NCBI RefSeq assembly: GCF_006385705.1
Contig: NZ_VFRQ01000005.1
Coordinates: 332,882 to 396,881 of the forward strand
Length of the DNA: 64,000 bases
Direction of reading: 5' to 3'
Origin: Pontibacter mangrovi
Lineage (GTDB): Bacteria; Bacteroidota; Bacteroidia; Cytophagales; Hymenobacteraceae
The notes beneath the pieces are model-generated. The model did not search any database. It saw only the letters and a list, made by a program, of their open reading frames with translations, and was not told the DNA's origin. The first letter of the stretch is position 1, and every line of letters begins with the position of its first letter. Made by a program: the position numbers and the translations under genes. Shown here in pieces: positions 51,562-58,382 of this stretch.

Positions 51562-52284
51562 GTGAAAGAAAACGAACTGCCTGCCACACTGCCATACCTG
51601 CAGCCACTCAACATTAAAACCTGGGCCGAAGAAGACCGCCCCCGCGAAAAGCTCCTCCTGAAAGGCAAAGCCGCCCTGAGCGACGCGGAACTCATCGCTA
51701 TTCTGATTGGCTCTGGCACGCCCAAGCTTACTGCCGTAGATGTGGCCAAACTTATACTTACCGCCGTGGGCAACGACCTGAACGAACTGGCCCGCCTCAC
51801 GGTGAAGGACCTGATGAAGCATAAAGGCATCGGCGAGGCCAAGGCCATCACGATTGTAAGTGCGCTGGAAATGGGCCGCCGCCGCAAAGAGGCCGCCGTC
51901 ACCGCCAAAACCCGCATCACCTGCTCCACCGACATCTACAACTACATCAAGCCGCAACTGCTCGACCTGCCCCACGAGGAGTTCTGGATTATACTTTTGA
52001 ACCGCGCCAACGTGGTGATGAAGAAGGAAAGCATCAGCTCGGGCGGCGTAGCCGGCACCGTGGCCGACCCGAAGATCATCTTCAAGAAGGCGCTGGAGCA
52101 GCTGGCCAGCTCTATCATCCTGGTGCACAACCACCCCAGCGGCAACACCAAGCCCAGCGCCGCCGACATCGCCCTCACCAAGAAAATGAAAGAAGCCGGC
52201 CAGTTCCTCGACCTCCCCGTCCTCGACCACATCATCTTTACCGACAACGACTACTACAGCTTTGCTGATGAGGGGCTGCTTTAA
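51562..52284 (+). CDS. radC: RadC family JAB/MPN-domain protein
   Basis: 240 residues from a GTG start; no in-frame ATG precedes the conserved N-terminus (TLPYLQPLNIKTWAEEDRPREKLL). Residues 1-110 hold the helix-hairpin-helix region (LTVKDLMKHKGIGEAKAITIVSALEMGRRR). The C-terminal JAB1/MPN metalloprotease-like domain has the metal motif LVHNHPSGNTKPSAADIALT and ends LDHIIFTDNDYYSFADEGLL. The old DNA-repair assignment of RadC is doubtful; the biochemical role is unsettled. Its TAA stop lies inside the left 40-bp inverted repeat of the adjacent S23 cassette. Confidence 0.93.
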   Translation: MKENELPATLPYLQPLNIKTWAEEDRPREKLLLKGKAALSDAELIAILIGSGTPKLTAVDVAKLILTAVGNDLNELARLTVKDLMKHKGIGEAKAITIVSALEMGRRRKEAAVTAKTRITCSTDIYNYIKPQLLDLPHEEFWIILLNRANVVMKKESISSGGVAGTVADPKIIFKKALEQLASSIILVHNHPSGNTKPSAADIALTKKMKEAGQFLDLPVLDHIIFTDNDYYSFADEGLL

Positions 52285-52320
52285 GTTAGAAAGTTAGAGG
52301 GTTAAAAAGTTAGAAAGTTA
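52281..52320. repeat. Left 40-bp inverted repeat of the S23 cassette
   Basis: Built of AAGTTAGAAAGTTAGA units; matches the reverse complement of 52703-52742 at 38 of 40 positions. It includes the radC stop codon. Confidence 0.9.
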
Positions 52321-52324
52321 AGTT

Positions 52325-52705
52325 ATGAGTACTGAGAGAAAGAGTAACTACGCTTTTGCGGAAGATTTTAAGAGAAGGACGAAGCTCTTTGCTTTACGGG
52401 TGATAAAGTTGTTCCGGGCGTTGCCAAACAAGCCAGATGCTCAGATCTTAGGAAAACAGCTTCTTCGGGCGGCTACTTCTGTTGCAGCCAACTACAGGGC
52501 CGCATGTAGGGCAAGGTCTGCGGCGGAGTTTGCAGCTAAAATAGGAATTGTGCTAGAAGAGGCAGATGAAGCACAGTTTTGGTTAGAGATGCTGGAGGAA
52601 TCTGAGATTGTGAAGGCTGAGCTCTTGATAAATCTAAAACTAGAAGCTGCAACGCTCACAGCCATACTTACTAGCATCAGGAAGTCTTCTTCATGCAAAA
52701 AATAA
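52325..52705 (+). CDS. Four-helix bundle protein (S23/23S rRNA-IVS family)
   Basis: 126 residues, all-helical, with the family pattern FAEDFKRRTKLFALRVIKLFRALP, then GKQLLRAATSVAANYRAACRARSAAEFAAKIGIVLEEADEAQFWLEML, and a C-terminal EAATLTAILTSIRKS. The family was named for ORFs in 23S rRNA intervening sequences; the related Avd proteins assist diversity-generating retroelements. No reverse transcriptase or variable repeat is adjacent here. The conserved arginines on one face suit nucleic-acid binding. The gene has fewer GC-rich codons than radC, consistent with acquisition. Confidence 0.9.
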   Translation: MSTERKSNYAFAEDFKRRTKLFALRVIKLFRALPNKPDAQILGKQLLRAATSVAANYRAACRARSAAEFAAKIGIVLEEADEAQFWLEMLEESEIVKAELLINLKLEAATLTAILTSIRKSSSCKK

Positions 52706-52742
52706 CTTTCTAACTTTTTAAACTTCTAACTTTCTAACTTAA
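52703..52742. repeat. Right 40-bp inverted repeat of the S23 cassette
   Basis: Complementary copy of 52281-52320 with two mismatches; it includes the stop codon of the four-helix-bundle gene and ends 2 bp before the YwbE stop codon. Confidence 0.9.
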
Positions 52743-52744
52743 TA

Positions 52745-52945
52745 CTAGTCTTCCGGCAAAATCTCTTGCACTCTCCCTACTTCCCCGGTCTCCAGCCTTA
52801 CCTTTATGCCATGCGGGTGGTTGGGGGAGTTGGTGAGGATGTCCTGCACGTAGCCCTCGGTGAGCTCGCCGGTGCGCTGGTCCTGCTTCTGCACGATGTT
52901 TACGTGGGTGCCTGGCTTGATATTGGTGCGTTTTCTGCCGTCCAT
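52745..52945 (-). CDS. YwbE family protein (DUF2196)
   Basis: 66 residues matching the whole YwbE family: GRKRTNIKPGTHVNIVQKQDQRTGELTEGYVQDILTNSPNHPHGIKVRLETGEVGRVQEI. A small cytoplasmic beta-rich protein of unknown function. Its 3' end lies 2 bp from the right inverted repeat of the S23 cassette, so the cassette sits between two convergent genes without interrupting either. Confidence 0.93.
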   Translation of the reverse strand: MDGRKRTNIKPGTHVNIVQKQDQRTGELTEGYVQDILTNSPNHPHGIKVRLETGEVGRVQEILPED

Positions 52946-53001
52946 GGTAAAAGTATAAAGTATGGTTGTGGCTGCAAGATACGCAGGAAAAACGGGCGGC
53001 G

Positions 53002-53505
53002 TTAGGGTTGAGCCTTAGTAATGATGTTCAGGTACTGCTCATCGAAGCTCCAGCGCGAGGAGGCCATAGAAAAGTCCGCCACCTCTACTTTTTCTACCTG
53101 GCGCAGGTCGGCCAGCAGCAGCGCCGTGTCTTCTACATGCTTTCCGTTAATGGCCAGCGTCAGCTTCTGCTGCTTTTTAGGCACTTTAAAAGCTTTGTAC
53201 ACTTCTTTTAGCCGTACCAGCGGCAGTTCCTCCTTCAGGTCGATGATCACCGCGCCGTCTGTGGCCTTCTCCCCGAAACGGTTTAGCGCGTTCTCGCCTT
53301 TCACCACCTTCACATTTTCGATGTCGTCCGGGTTCAGGATAAGTGCGTAAGTGGCAGTTTCCTGGTTGTTGACCAGCACCAGCGGCTGTGGCTGCTCCAG
53401 CGTAATAATGCCTTCTTTCCGTTGCCTGACCGGCTCCAGCAGCTGTGCCTTTGCACTAAGCGTTAACCCAAAACTCATCAGAAGAGGTAGGAAGTATGTT
53501 TTCAT
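53002..53505 (-). CDS. Free-standing secreted TonB-plug-like protein
   Basis: 167 residues with a signal peptide (about 1-20, ending AKAQ). ATYALILNPDDIENVKVVKGENALNRFGEKATDGAVIIDLKE closely resembles the end of SusC-type plug domains (LNPdDIe.v.VLKg..A...YG..a.nGvi.I.tk), and a second, weaker copy (LTLAINGKHVEDTALLLADLRQVEKVEV) may follow. No beta-barrel follows. Probably periplasmic; could be a signalling or decoy plug. Function unknown. Confidence 0.6.
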   Translation of the reverse strand: MKTYFLPLLMSFGLTLSAKAQLLEPVRQRKEGIITLEQPQPLVLVNNQETATYALILNPDDIENVKVVKGENALNRFGEKATDGAVIIDLKEELPLVRLKEVYKAFKVPKKQQKLTLAINGKHVEDTALLLADLRQVEKVEVADFSMASSRWSFDEQYLNIITKAQP

Positions 53506-53516
53506 AAGGGAATGCT

Positions 53517-53750
53517 TTATTTTTTCTGCAATTGGCCGGTAGGCTGTTGCACCGTTCTGCGCTCATGCTCCAGGTCGTTGGTGCGCTTCATGTGCGCTAT
53601 AATGCCCGCTGCGCCCAATATGTGGCCCGCCAGTATAAAGTATAGACCCAGGTAATTATCGGATGGTTGCAGCACACAAAGCGCAATACCGACAACCGCC
53701 AGCAGGGCAGCCAGCTTGTAAAGCAGTCTTTCTATATTTTTCTCTTTCAT
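53517..53750 (-). CDS. Small two-helix membrane protein
   Basis: 77 residues with two hydrophobic helices (about 11-27 and 34-52) between basic ends: LYKLAALLAVVGIALCVLQPS and YLGLYFILAGHILGAAGIIAHM. The C-terminus is charged and Gln-rich. No recognised family. It starts upstream of the plug-like gene by 11 bp on the same strand, so both are probably co-transcribed. Confidence 0.6.
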   Translation of the reverse strand: MKEKNIERLLYKLAALLAVVGIALCVLQPSDNYLGLYFILAGHILGAAGIIAHMKRTNDLEHERRTVQQPTGQLQKK

Positions 53751-54030
53751 ACGGCAATAGTTTTAATGTAAAAACAAGCAGCCTGCTGCAACGGCTATCG
53801 TGCAGGTAACAGGCTTTGTTTAGCCAGGCAACTACAGGTAGTATGAGTTTAAAGATTTGCCCTTGCCGCTTAAACCGATGCCATTTGTGAAGATGATATC
53901 AGCCTTGAAGGCTACTGCAAATCTGTTTTAGTACTTTGATGGGTGAATTTATTAAAAAATTTATAACCCTCACAGGTTTAACGCAATTTTTGTTAAAATA
54001 TTTTTCAGCAATTCCTTGAAGATGATGAAG

Positions 54031-55875
54031 TTAAGCCTGGGTGGATGTGGTGAGATCCGAAATATGCAGCATGCGTAGCATGGAAGTTTTTTTATGCTGG
54101 TGCTCCTGCATGCGCACCAGTATGTCGTGGAGCATTTCGATGGCCTGCACTACATGAGGGCCTTTGTTCAGCATGACGCAATCGGCACGCTGGGCCATGG
54201 CCGCATCGGTTATCTCAGCCCGGGATGGGCGCCCTTTCTTTGCCAGCGTCTCCAGCACCTGCGTAGCCCACACTGCCGGCATGTGTGCCGCCTCGCACAG
54301 CCACAGAATCTCCTCCTGCACCTCGGCCAGGCGCTGCCAGCCGCATTCAATGGCCAAATCGCCGCGCGCAATCATAATGCCGGCAGGGTAGCGCTTCATA
54401 ACGGTAAGGAGCAGGAGGGGAAGGTTGCGGAAGCCCTGTTTGGTCTCGATCTTGAGCATGATGCCCAGGTGATCGGCTTTTAGCTGGCGCAGTTCCTCCA
54501 GCAGCGCCTCAATGGTGTTGGCGTGGTTCACAAAAGACAGATTCACGATATCGGCATGTTTGGCCACAAACTTCAGGTCCTGGCGGTCTTTCTCCGTCAG
54601 GTCGGCCAGCATGATCTTGCTGTCCGGCAGGTTAATGCCCTGGTCGGCGCGCAGCTTGCTTCCGTCGTCGCTGGCGTAGGTTATCTTCACCAGCAGGCGC
54701 TCCGGCGTTACATCCTCCAGCACGCCTTCTACTTTGCCATCATTAAAAAGTATAGGCTGCCCGGCTTTGGTTTGTGTAAAGGCCTCGGGCAAGGTGCAGG
54801 AGATGTGGGCCGGCTGCGTTATATGCCCCTGCGCGTCGTATGTGGCGGGCTCGCCCGGGATTGGCTCGCGCGTTAGCACCAGGAAGCTGTCTTTCCGGAG
54901 GATAATCGGGAGCTCCAGCGCTTTCAGGTCGCCTACCCTGGCAGATGGGTTGGTGGAGTTTCTGCCCTTCAGGCGTAGCTCGGTGCCGGTTTTTATATAG
55001 GAGGTCTTGAGCAGGTGCGCCAGCACGCCTTTTGCTTCCCTGCGGGTCACTGTTAGCGAGCGTTTTCTGTTGCGGGTGTCCCGGAAGTATAGCCTGTCGC
55101 CTTCCTGCAGTTGTGCCTGCCAGGCGTCATCAACAGGAAGCCAGGCATCGGCATCGGCAGGCGGAGGCACGGCAGATGACGCCAGCCATACTTTGGAGGC
55201 TTCTATTGTCTGCCCCATGCTATCCTGCACAGGGTGTATCACGGTTAGCTTGGGGCCTTCTTTTAAAGGGCCTGTGCGCAGCTTGGGGCCCAACAGGTCC
55301 ATTCCTATTTTGCAGCGAACGCCGGTTTCTTTTTCAGCCTTTCGGATATGCTGGACCATCCGGAGCCATTCTTCCTCGGTGCCGTGGGCACAGTTGATGC
55401 GGGCGCAGTCCATGCCGGCTTTTAGCAGGCGTGGCAGCAGTTCGTACTGGTCGGCAGCCTCGGCGGGGAGGGTTACCATGATGCGGGTGCTCCGCTTTGC
55501 GGGCTCGGGGCCCAGCAGCGCCTCGTTGTGGGCTGCCAGCAGCTCCCTGTTCTCAAAAAAAGATACTGCCAGCTGTTGTGGCGAAGGGGGGCACTCGGCC
55601 AGGCGGCACAAATGCTCCCGCACCGCCTGCAAGCTTGCCAGCACATGCCCCTCCGCCCGCCCCAGCGACGACAAGCCTAACTGCGCCAGTTTCTCCTGCA
55701 GTTGGCGGATATCGTGCTGGCGCAGCGCCAGGTAGTGCAGCAGGTTTTTGGCGCTTTTTTTATACTTGGGGTGCACCGCCTCTACGGCGGGGGCAAATTT
55801 CTGCTCCAGCGCAACGGCATCCTGGTGTAGCTGGTCCAGCTGCTTAATCAGTTCCTGGTACTCCTCCTGTGGCAT
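54031..55875 (-). CDS. Atypical pyruvate kinase with N-terminal helical extension
   Basis: 614 residues. The first 125 or so are helical and charged (EYQELIKQLDQLHQDAVALEQKF), unlike standard pyruvate kinase. The barrel then shows RIMVTLPAEAADQYELLPRLLKAGMDCARINCAHG, CKIGMDLLGPKLRTGPL, the inserted B domain, LPDSKIMLADLTEKDRQDLKFVAKHADIVNLSFV, MLKIETKQGFRNL and IMIARGDLAIECGWQRLAEVQEEILWLCEAAHMPAVWATQVLE. The chain ends soon after the barrel, so the usual C-terminal regulatory domain is missing. Most substrate and metal residues are kept, so catalysis is possible, but it is probably an auxiliary paralog. Confidence 0.85.
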   Translation of the reverse strand: MPQEEYQELIKQLDQLHQDAVALEQKFAPAVEAVHPKYKKSAKNLLHYLALRQHDIRQLQEKLAQLGLSSLGRAEGHVLASLQAVREHLCRLAECPPSPQQLAVSFFENRELLAAHNEALLGPEPAKRSTRIMVTLPAEAADQYELLPRLLKAGMDCARINCAHGTEEEWLRMVQHIRKAEKETGVRCKIGMDLLGPKLRTGPLKEGPKLTVIHPVQDSMGQTIEASKVWLASSAVPPPADADAWLPVDDAWQAQLQEGDRLYFRDTRNRKRSLTVTRREAKGVLAHLLKTSYIKTGTELRLKGRNSTNPSARVGDLKALELPIILRKDSFLVLTREPIPGEPATYDAQGHITQPAHISCTLPEAFTQTKAGQPILFNDGKVEGVLEDVTPERLLVKITYASDDGSKLRADQGINLPDSKIMLADLTEKDRQDLKFVAKHADIVNLSFVNHANTIEALLEELRQLKADHLGIMLKIETKQGFRNLPLLLLTVMKRYPAGIMIARGDLAIECGWQRLAEVQEEILWLCEAAHMPAVWATQVLETLAKKGRPSRAEITDAAMAQRADCVMLNKGPHVVQAIEMLHDILVRMQEHQHKKTSMLRMLHISDLTTSTQA

Positions 55876-55939
55876 GGCAACTCCTGTATGTACTTAGGCA
55901 TACGGCCTGGGAGAGAGTAGGATAGCAGAAAGTATAGGG

Positions 55940-56263
55940 CTATTTGCTGCCGAGGGGCGCACCTACCGGAATAGAGCAGTCGTGGCCGGGCTGGCCGTGC
56001 GGCGGGTTCATGCCGGCCGGCGTTATCGGCGACAGGTTGGGCCTGATGAGCCTTGGCAAAGGAGTACCATCCAGCGGAGCGCCTACCGGCAGGGCGCAGT
56101 TATGCCCCGGCTCCCCGTGCGGCGGGTTTAAGGCCATGGTAGCGTTTTTGCTTGCAGGTGCGTTTTGGTTTGAAGACGCCTGGGTGGTTTCTTCAGAATT
56201 CTCGGTGCAGCCCGCCAATAGCAAGGCCGAGGCTACCAGAAAAGTGTGAGGCGTGGTTCTCAT
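55940..56263 (-). CDS. Lipoprotein with two NPPHGxPGHxCxxPVGAPL repeats
   Basis: 107 residues. MRTTPHTFLVASALLLAGC is an SPII signal (Cys19). The mature chain has two near-identical motifs, NPPHGEPGHNCALPVGAPL (about residues 47-65) and NPPHGQPGHDCSIPVGAPL (about 86-104), each with two His and one Cys that could bind a metal. This motif family is common in Bacteroidota lipoproteins and has no assigned function that I know of. It precedes the pyruvate kinase gene on the same strand by 64 bp. Confidence 0.75.
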   Translation of the reverse strand: MRTTPHTFLVASALLLAGCTENSEETTQASSNQNAPASKNATMALNPPHGEPGHNCALPVGAPLDGTPLPRLIRPNLSPITPAGMNPPHGQPGHDCSIPVGAPLGSK

Positions 56264-56387
56264 GTGGGGTGGTGTCGCTATAAAATTAAATTTGGCTGTG
56301 GCATCTTTATAGTTAAATGCCTTCGAGGCTTAAGATAATACATTAATGGCGGAATCTGAATATTTTCCGGTTGAGTTTTTTGATTAC

Positions 56388-57512
56388 TTACGCCGCTTCC
56401 TCTACAGGCAATTTAGGGGCGGGCAGCGGCTTCGGAAAGTATAACTCCCGTATTCTCAGAAAGTATTTCTCAACGGTGAGCGACAGGAAAGCCCCCAAAA
56501 TTATGGTAATCAGGAAATACAGCCCATAGTTTGCCCATGGCCAGGGAGTAAGCCCGTCCATAAAGTGCAGTACCGGAATGTGCCACAAGTATACCGTGTA
56601 GGAATACAGGCCGATGGTGCTTATAAATGAGAATGCATGCCGTAAGACTGCTGGCAACGAAGCGGCAGCGCCTTTCGCCTGAACAGCCAGTAGAACAAGC
56701 AGGCAGAAGCCGAAATGAACGGTCGTCGTGCCAACCGTATTCATAAATATTTCGCCGCCAGTAAACAAAAAGGCAGGGGAGATGAGGAGGCAAGCGAACA
56801 GCATGACCGGCCACGGTGCCCGCCTTGCAAAGGTGAGCGCGGATGGGGCAAAATGATACAGGTAAGAAAGGATAACCCCAAGTAAAATTCCGTCGGAGCG
56901 CAGGTGAGTGGCAAAGAACGCATAGTTTTCTTCGTGTTGATGCGCCAGCGACGACTGCACACGCATGGCAACCACAGCAAGGTATAAGCCCACGAAAAGC
57001 GGCAGTGCCACGGGAGGCTTCGGCAGCAGCTTTCGGGGAATCAGAAAAAAGGAAAGACCGGCAAAAAAGATGTAAAAGTGCTCTTCTACGGCCAACGACC
57101 AGGTATGCCACCACAGCCCTTGCCTGTAATTCTGAATGAAGATGACCTCATCCAGCACAAACCCTGGCTTTAGCTCCGGGTAACCGGTGAAGAGGCCAAG
57201 AAGTATGGAGGCAGCTATAAAAAAGTAGAACGACGGGTAAATCTTGAAGCCCCTCCTGATAAGGAACAGCCTGATGTTGAAAGCGCCGGTTTGCTTATAC
57301 TCTGTAAAGATTAAGCCCGAGACAAGGAAGCCGCTGAGCACAAAGAACAGGTCTACCCCCATCCAGCCCGCTCTGGAAATGGGGTTATGGAGGCTCGTGT
57401 GCGTCAGCATCACCCCTATAACCGCTATGCCCCTTAAAAAATCTAATCCTTGTACCCGCACGCTAAAAGTTTTGTGCAATAAAATTATAAAATCCGGATG
57501 ATAAGTATACAC
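56388..57512 (-). CDS. Acyltransferase family 3 (OafA/YrhL-type) membrane protein
   Basis: 374 residues from a GTG; the family N-terminus RVQGLDFLRGIAVIGVMLTHTS starts about 17 residues in, so the true start could be later. About ten transmembrane helices, with the motifs LRGIAV, GVDLFFVLSGFLVSGLIF, WSLAVEEHFYIFF and LYSYTVYLWHIPVLHF. Members move acetyl or other acyl groups onto surface polysaccharides or peptidoglycan precursors. No polysaccharide cluster is adjacent, so the acceptor is unknown. Transcribed alone. Confidence 0.9.
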   Translation of the reverse strand: MYTYHPDFIILLHKTFSVRVQGLDFLRGIAVIGVMLTHTSLHNPISRAGWMGVDLFFVLSGFLVSGLIFTEYKQTGAFNIRLFLIRRGFKIYPSFYFFIAASILLGLFTGYPELKPGFVLDEVIFIQNYRQGLWWHTWSLAVEEHFYIFFAGLSFFLIPRKLLPKPPVALPLFVGLYLAVVAMRVQSSLAHQHEENYAFFATHLRSDGILLGVILSYLYHFAPSALTFARRAPWPVMLFACLLISPAFLFTGGEIFMNTVGTTTVHFGFCLLVLLAVQAKGAAASLPAVLRHAFSFISTIGLYSYTVYLWHIPVLHFMDGLTPWPWANYGLYFLITIILGAFLSLTVEKYFLRIRELYFPKPLPAPKLPVEEAA

Positions 57513-57590
57513 GGCCAGTCGGATTTTGAAAGCTATACCATTCTGCCCGAAAATTTACGACCTTTGCCTAAACGCTAACCACACAGTTTT

Positions 57591-58211
57591 ATGCAAAGAC
57601 CGCTGAGACTTGTTATACTGGCCGGCCTGGCGCTGGTGATCTTCTACTTTCTGCAGGATGCCCTGTTTAACGACGACAACTACATCAAGCCGCTGCTCAA
57701 GGAGCGGGAGGAGAAAGACCTTTCCTTTAGGGGCCGCACCAACAGCCCTTTTGACGAAACGGGCCGGCGCGCTTTTAAAAACCTGGTGTACTACGAGCCA
57801 AACCTGGATTACCGGGTAAATGCCAAAGTGGAGGAACTGGCCATGCAGGACACGCTGCTCATGCCGCTCACAAACGGCAGCTATGAGCCTTATTTACGCT
57901 ATGGCATGGCCTCTTTTAAGCTGGAGGGGCAGGAGCACCAACTGATGCTTTACCGCAAGCTGAGCGGCGAGAAAGACCAGCTGTTTGTGCCGTTCACCGA
58001 TAAAACCAACGGGTTTGAGACCTATGGCGGCGGGCGTTTCCTGGATGTGCCGTTTGAGGAGGGCGATGAAAAGGTGGTGCTGGACTTTAACCGCGCCTAC
58101 AGCCCCTTCTGCGCCTATAACCCGGATTACGTGTGCCCGGTGCCGCCCAAAGACAACCGCCTGAGCATTGCCATTCCGGCAGGGGAGAAGATATACGAGA
58201 AGCACGAGTAG
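57591..58211 (+). CDS. DUF1684 protein, membrane-anchored
   Basis: 206 residues with an N-terminal transmembrane segment (about 5-22). The DUF1684 pattern follows: EREEKDLSFRGRTNSPFDE, FKNLVYYEPNLDYRV, LRYGMASFKLEGQEHQLMLYRK, LFVPFTDKTNGFETYGGGRFLDV and the strongly conserved DFNRAYSPFCAYNPDYVCPVPPKDNRL end. The family is predicted to fold as a beta-sandwich; function unknown. A GACCTTTG box 25 bp upstream of the ATG resembles the norZ -7 box and may be its promoter. Confidence 0.9.
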   Translation: MQRPLRLVILAGLALVIFYFLQDALFNDDNYIKPLLKEREEKDLSFRGRTNSPFDETGRRAFKNLVYYEPNLDYRVNAKVEELAMQDTLLMPLTNGSYEPYLRYGMASFKLEGQEHQLMLYRKLSGEKDQLFVPFTDKTNGFETYGGGRFLDVPFEEGDEKVVLDFNRAYSPFCAYNPDYVCPVPPKDNRLSIAIPAGEKIYEKHE

Positions 58212-58323
58212 CACACTAAATAGAGGGCGCTAGAGATCCATAACGAAGCTGGGCGAAAAGTATACTTCACAAAGTCTTGTGTCTTGTGCCCTGATACTTG
58301 CGTCTAGTATTAGATATTATCCT

Positions 58324-58331
58324 TAATTTTG
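58324..58331 (+). promoter_or_regulatory. -7 box upstream of pheT
   Basis: TAATTTTG fits TAnnTTTG, 52 bp before the ATG. A TTG at 58298-58300 is a possible -33 element with slightly long spacing. Confidence 0.45.
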
Positions 58332-58382
58332 GAAGAGATTGGTTTCCGGATCGGGAACCGAGATAAAAAACGATAGAATAAC

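Larger units (their letters stand above)
52281..52742 (+). mobile_element. 462-bp cassette: S23-type gene bounded by 40-bp inverted repeats
   Basis: The two near-perfect inverted repeats enclose exactly one four-helix-bundle gene, with the ATG 4 bp after the left arm and the stop codon inside the right arm. The cassette sits between the radC stop and the YwbE stop with almost no spare DNA. Compactness and IR ends suggest a mobilisable unit, but it encodes no transposase. No target-site duplication could be confirmed by eye. Confidence 0.55.

Noticed and set aside
52283..52742. Diversity-generating retroelement
   Set aside because: An Avd-related four-helix protein is present but there is no reverse transcriptase, template repeat or variable repeat nearby.
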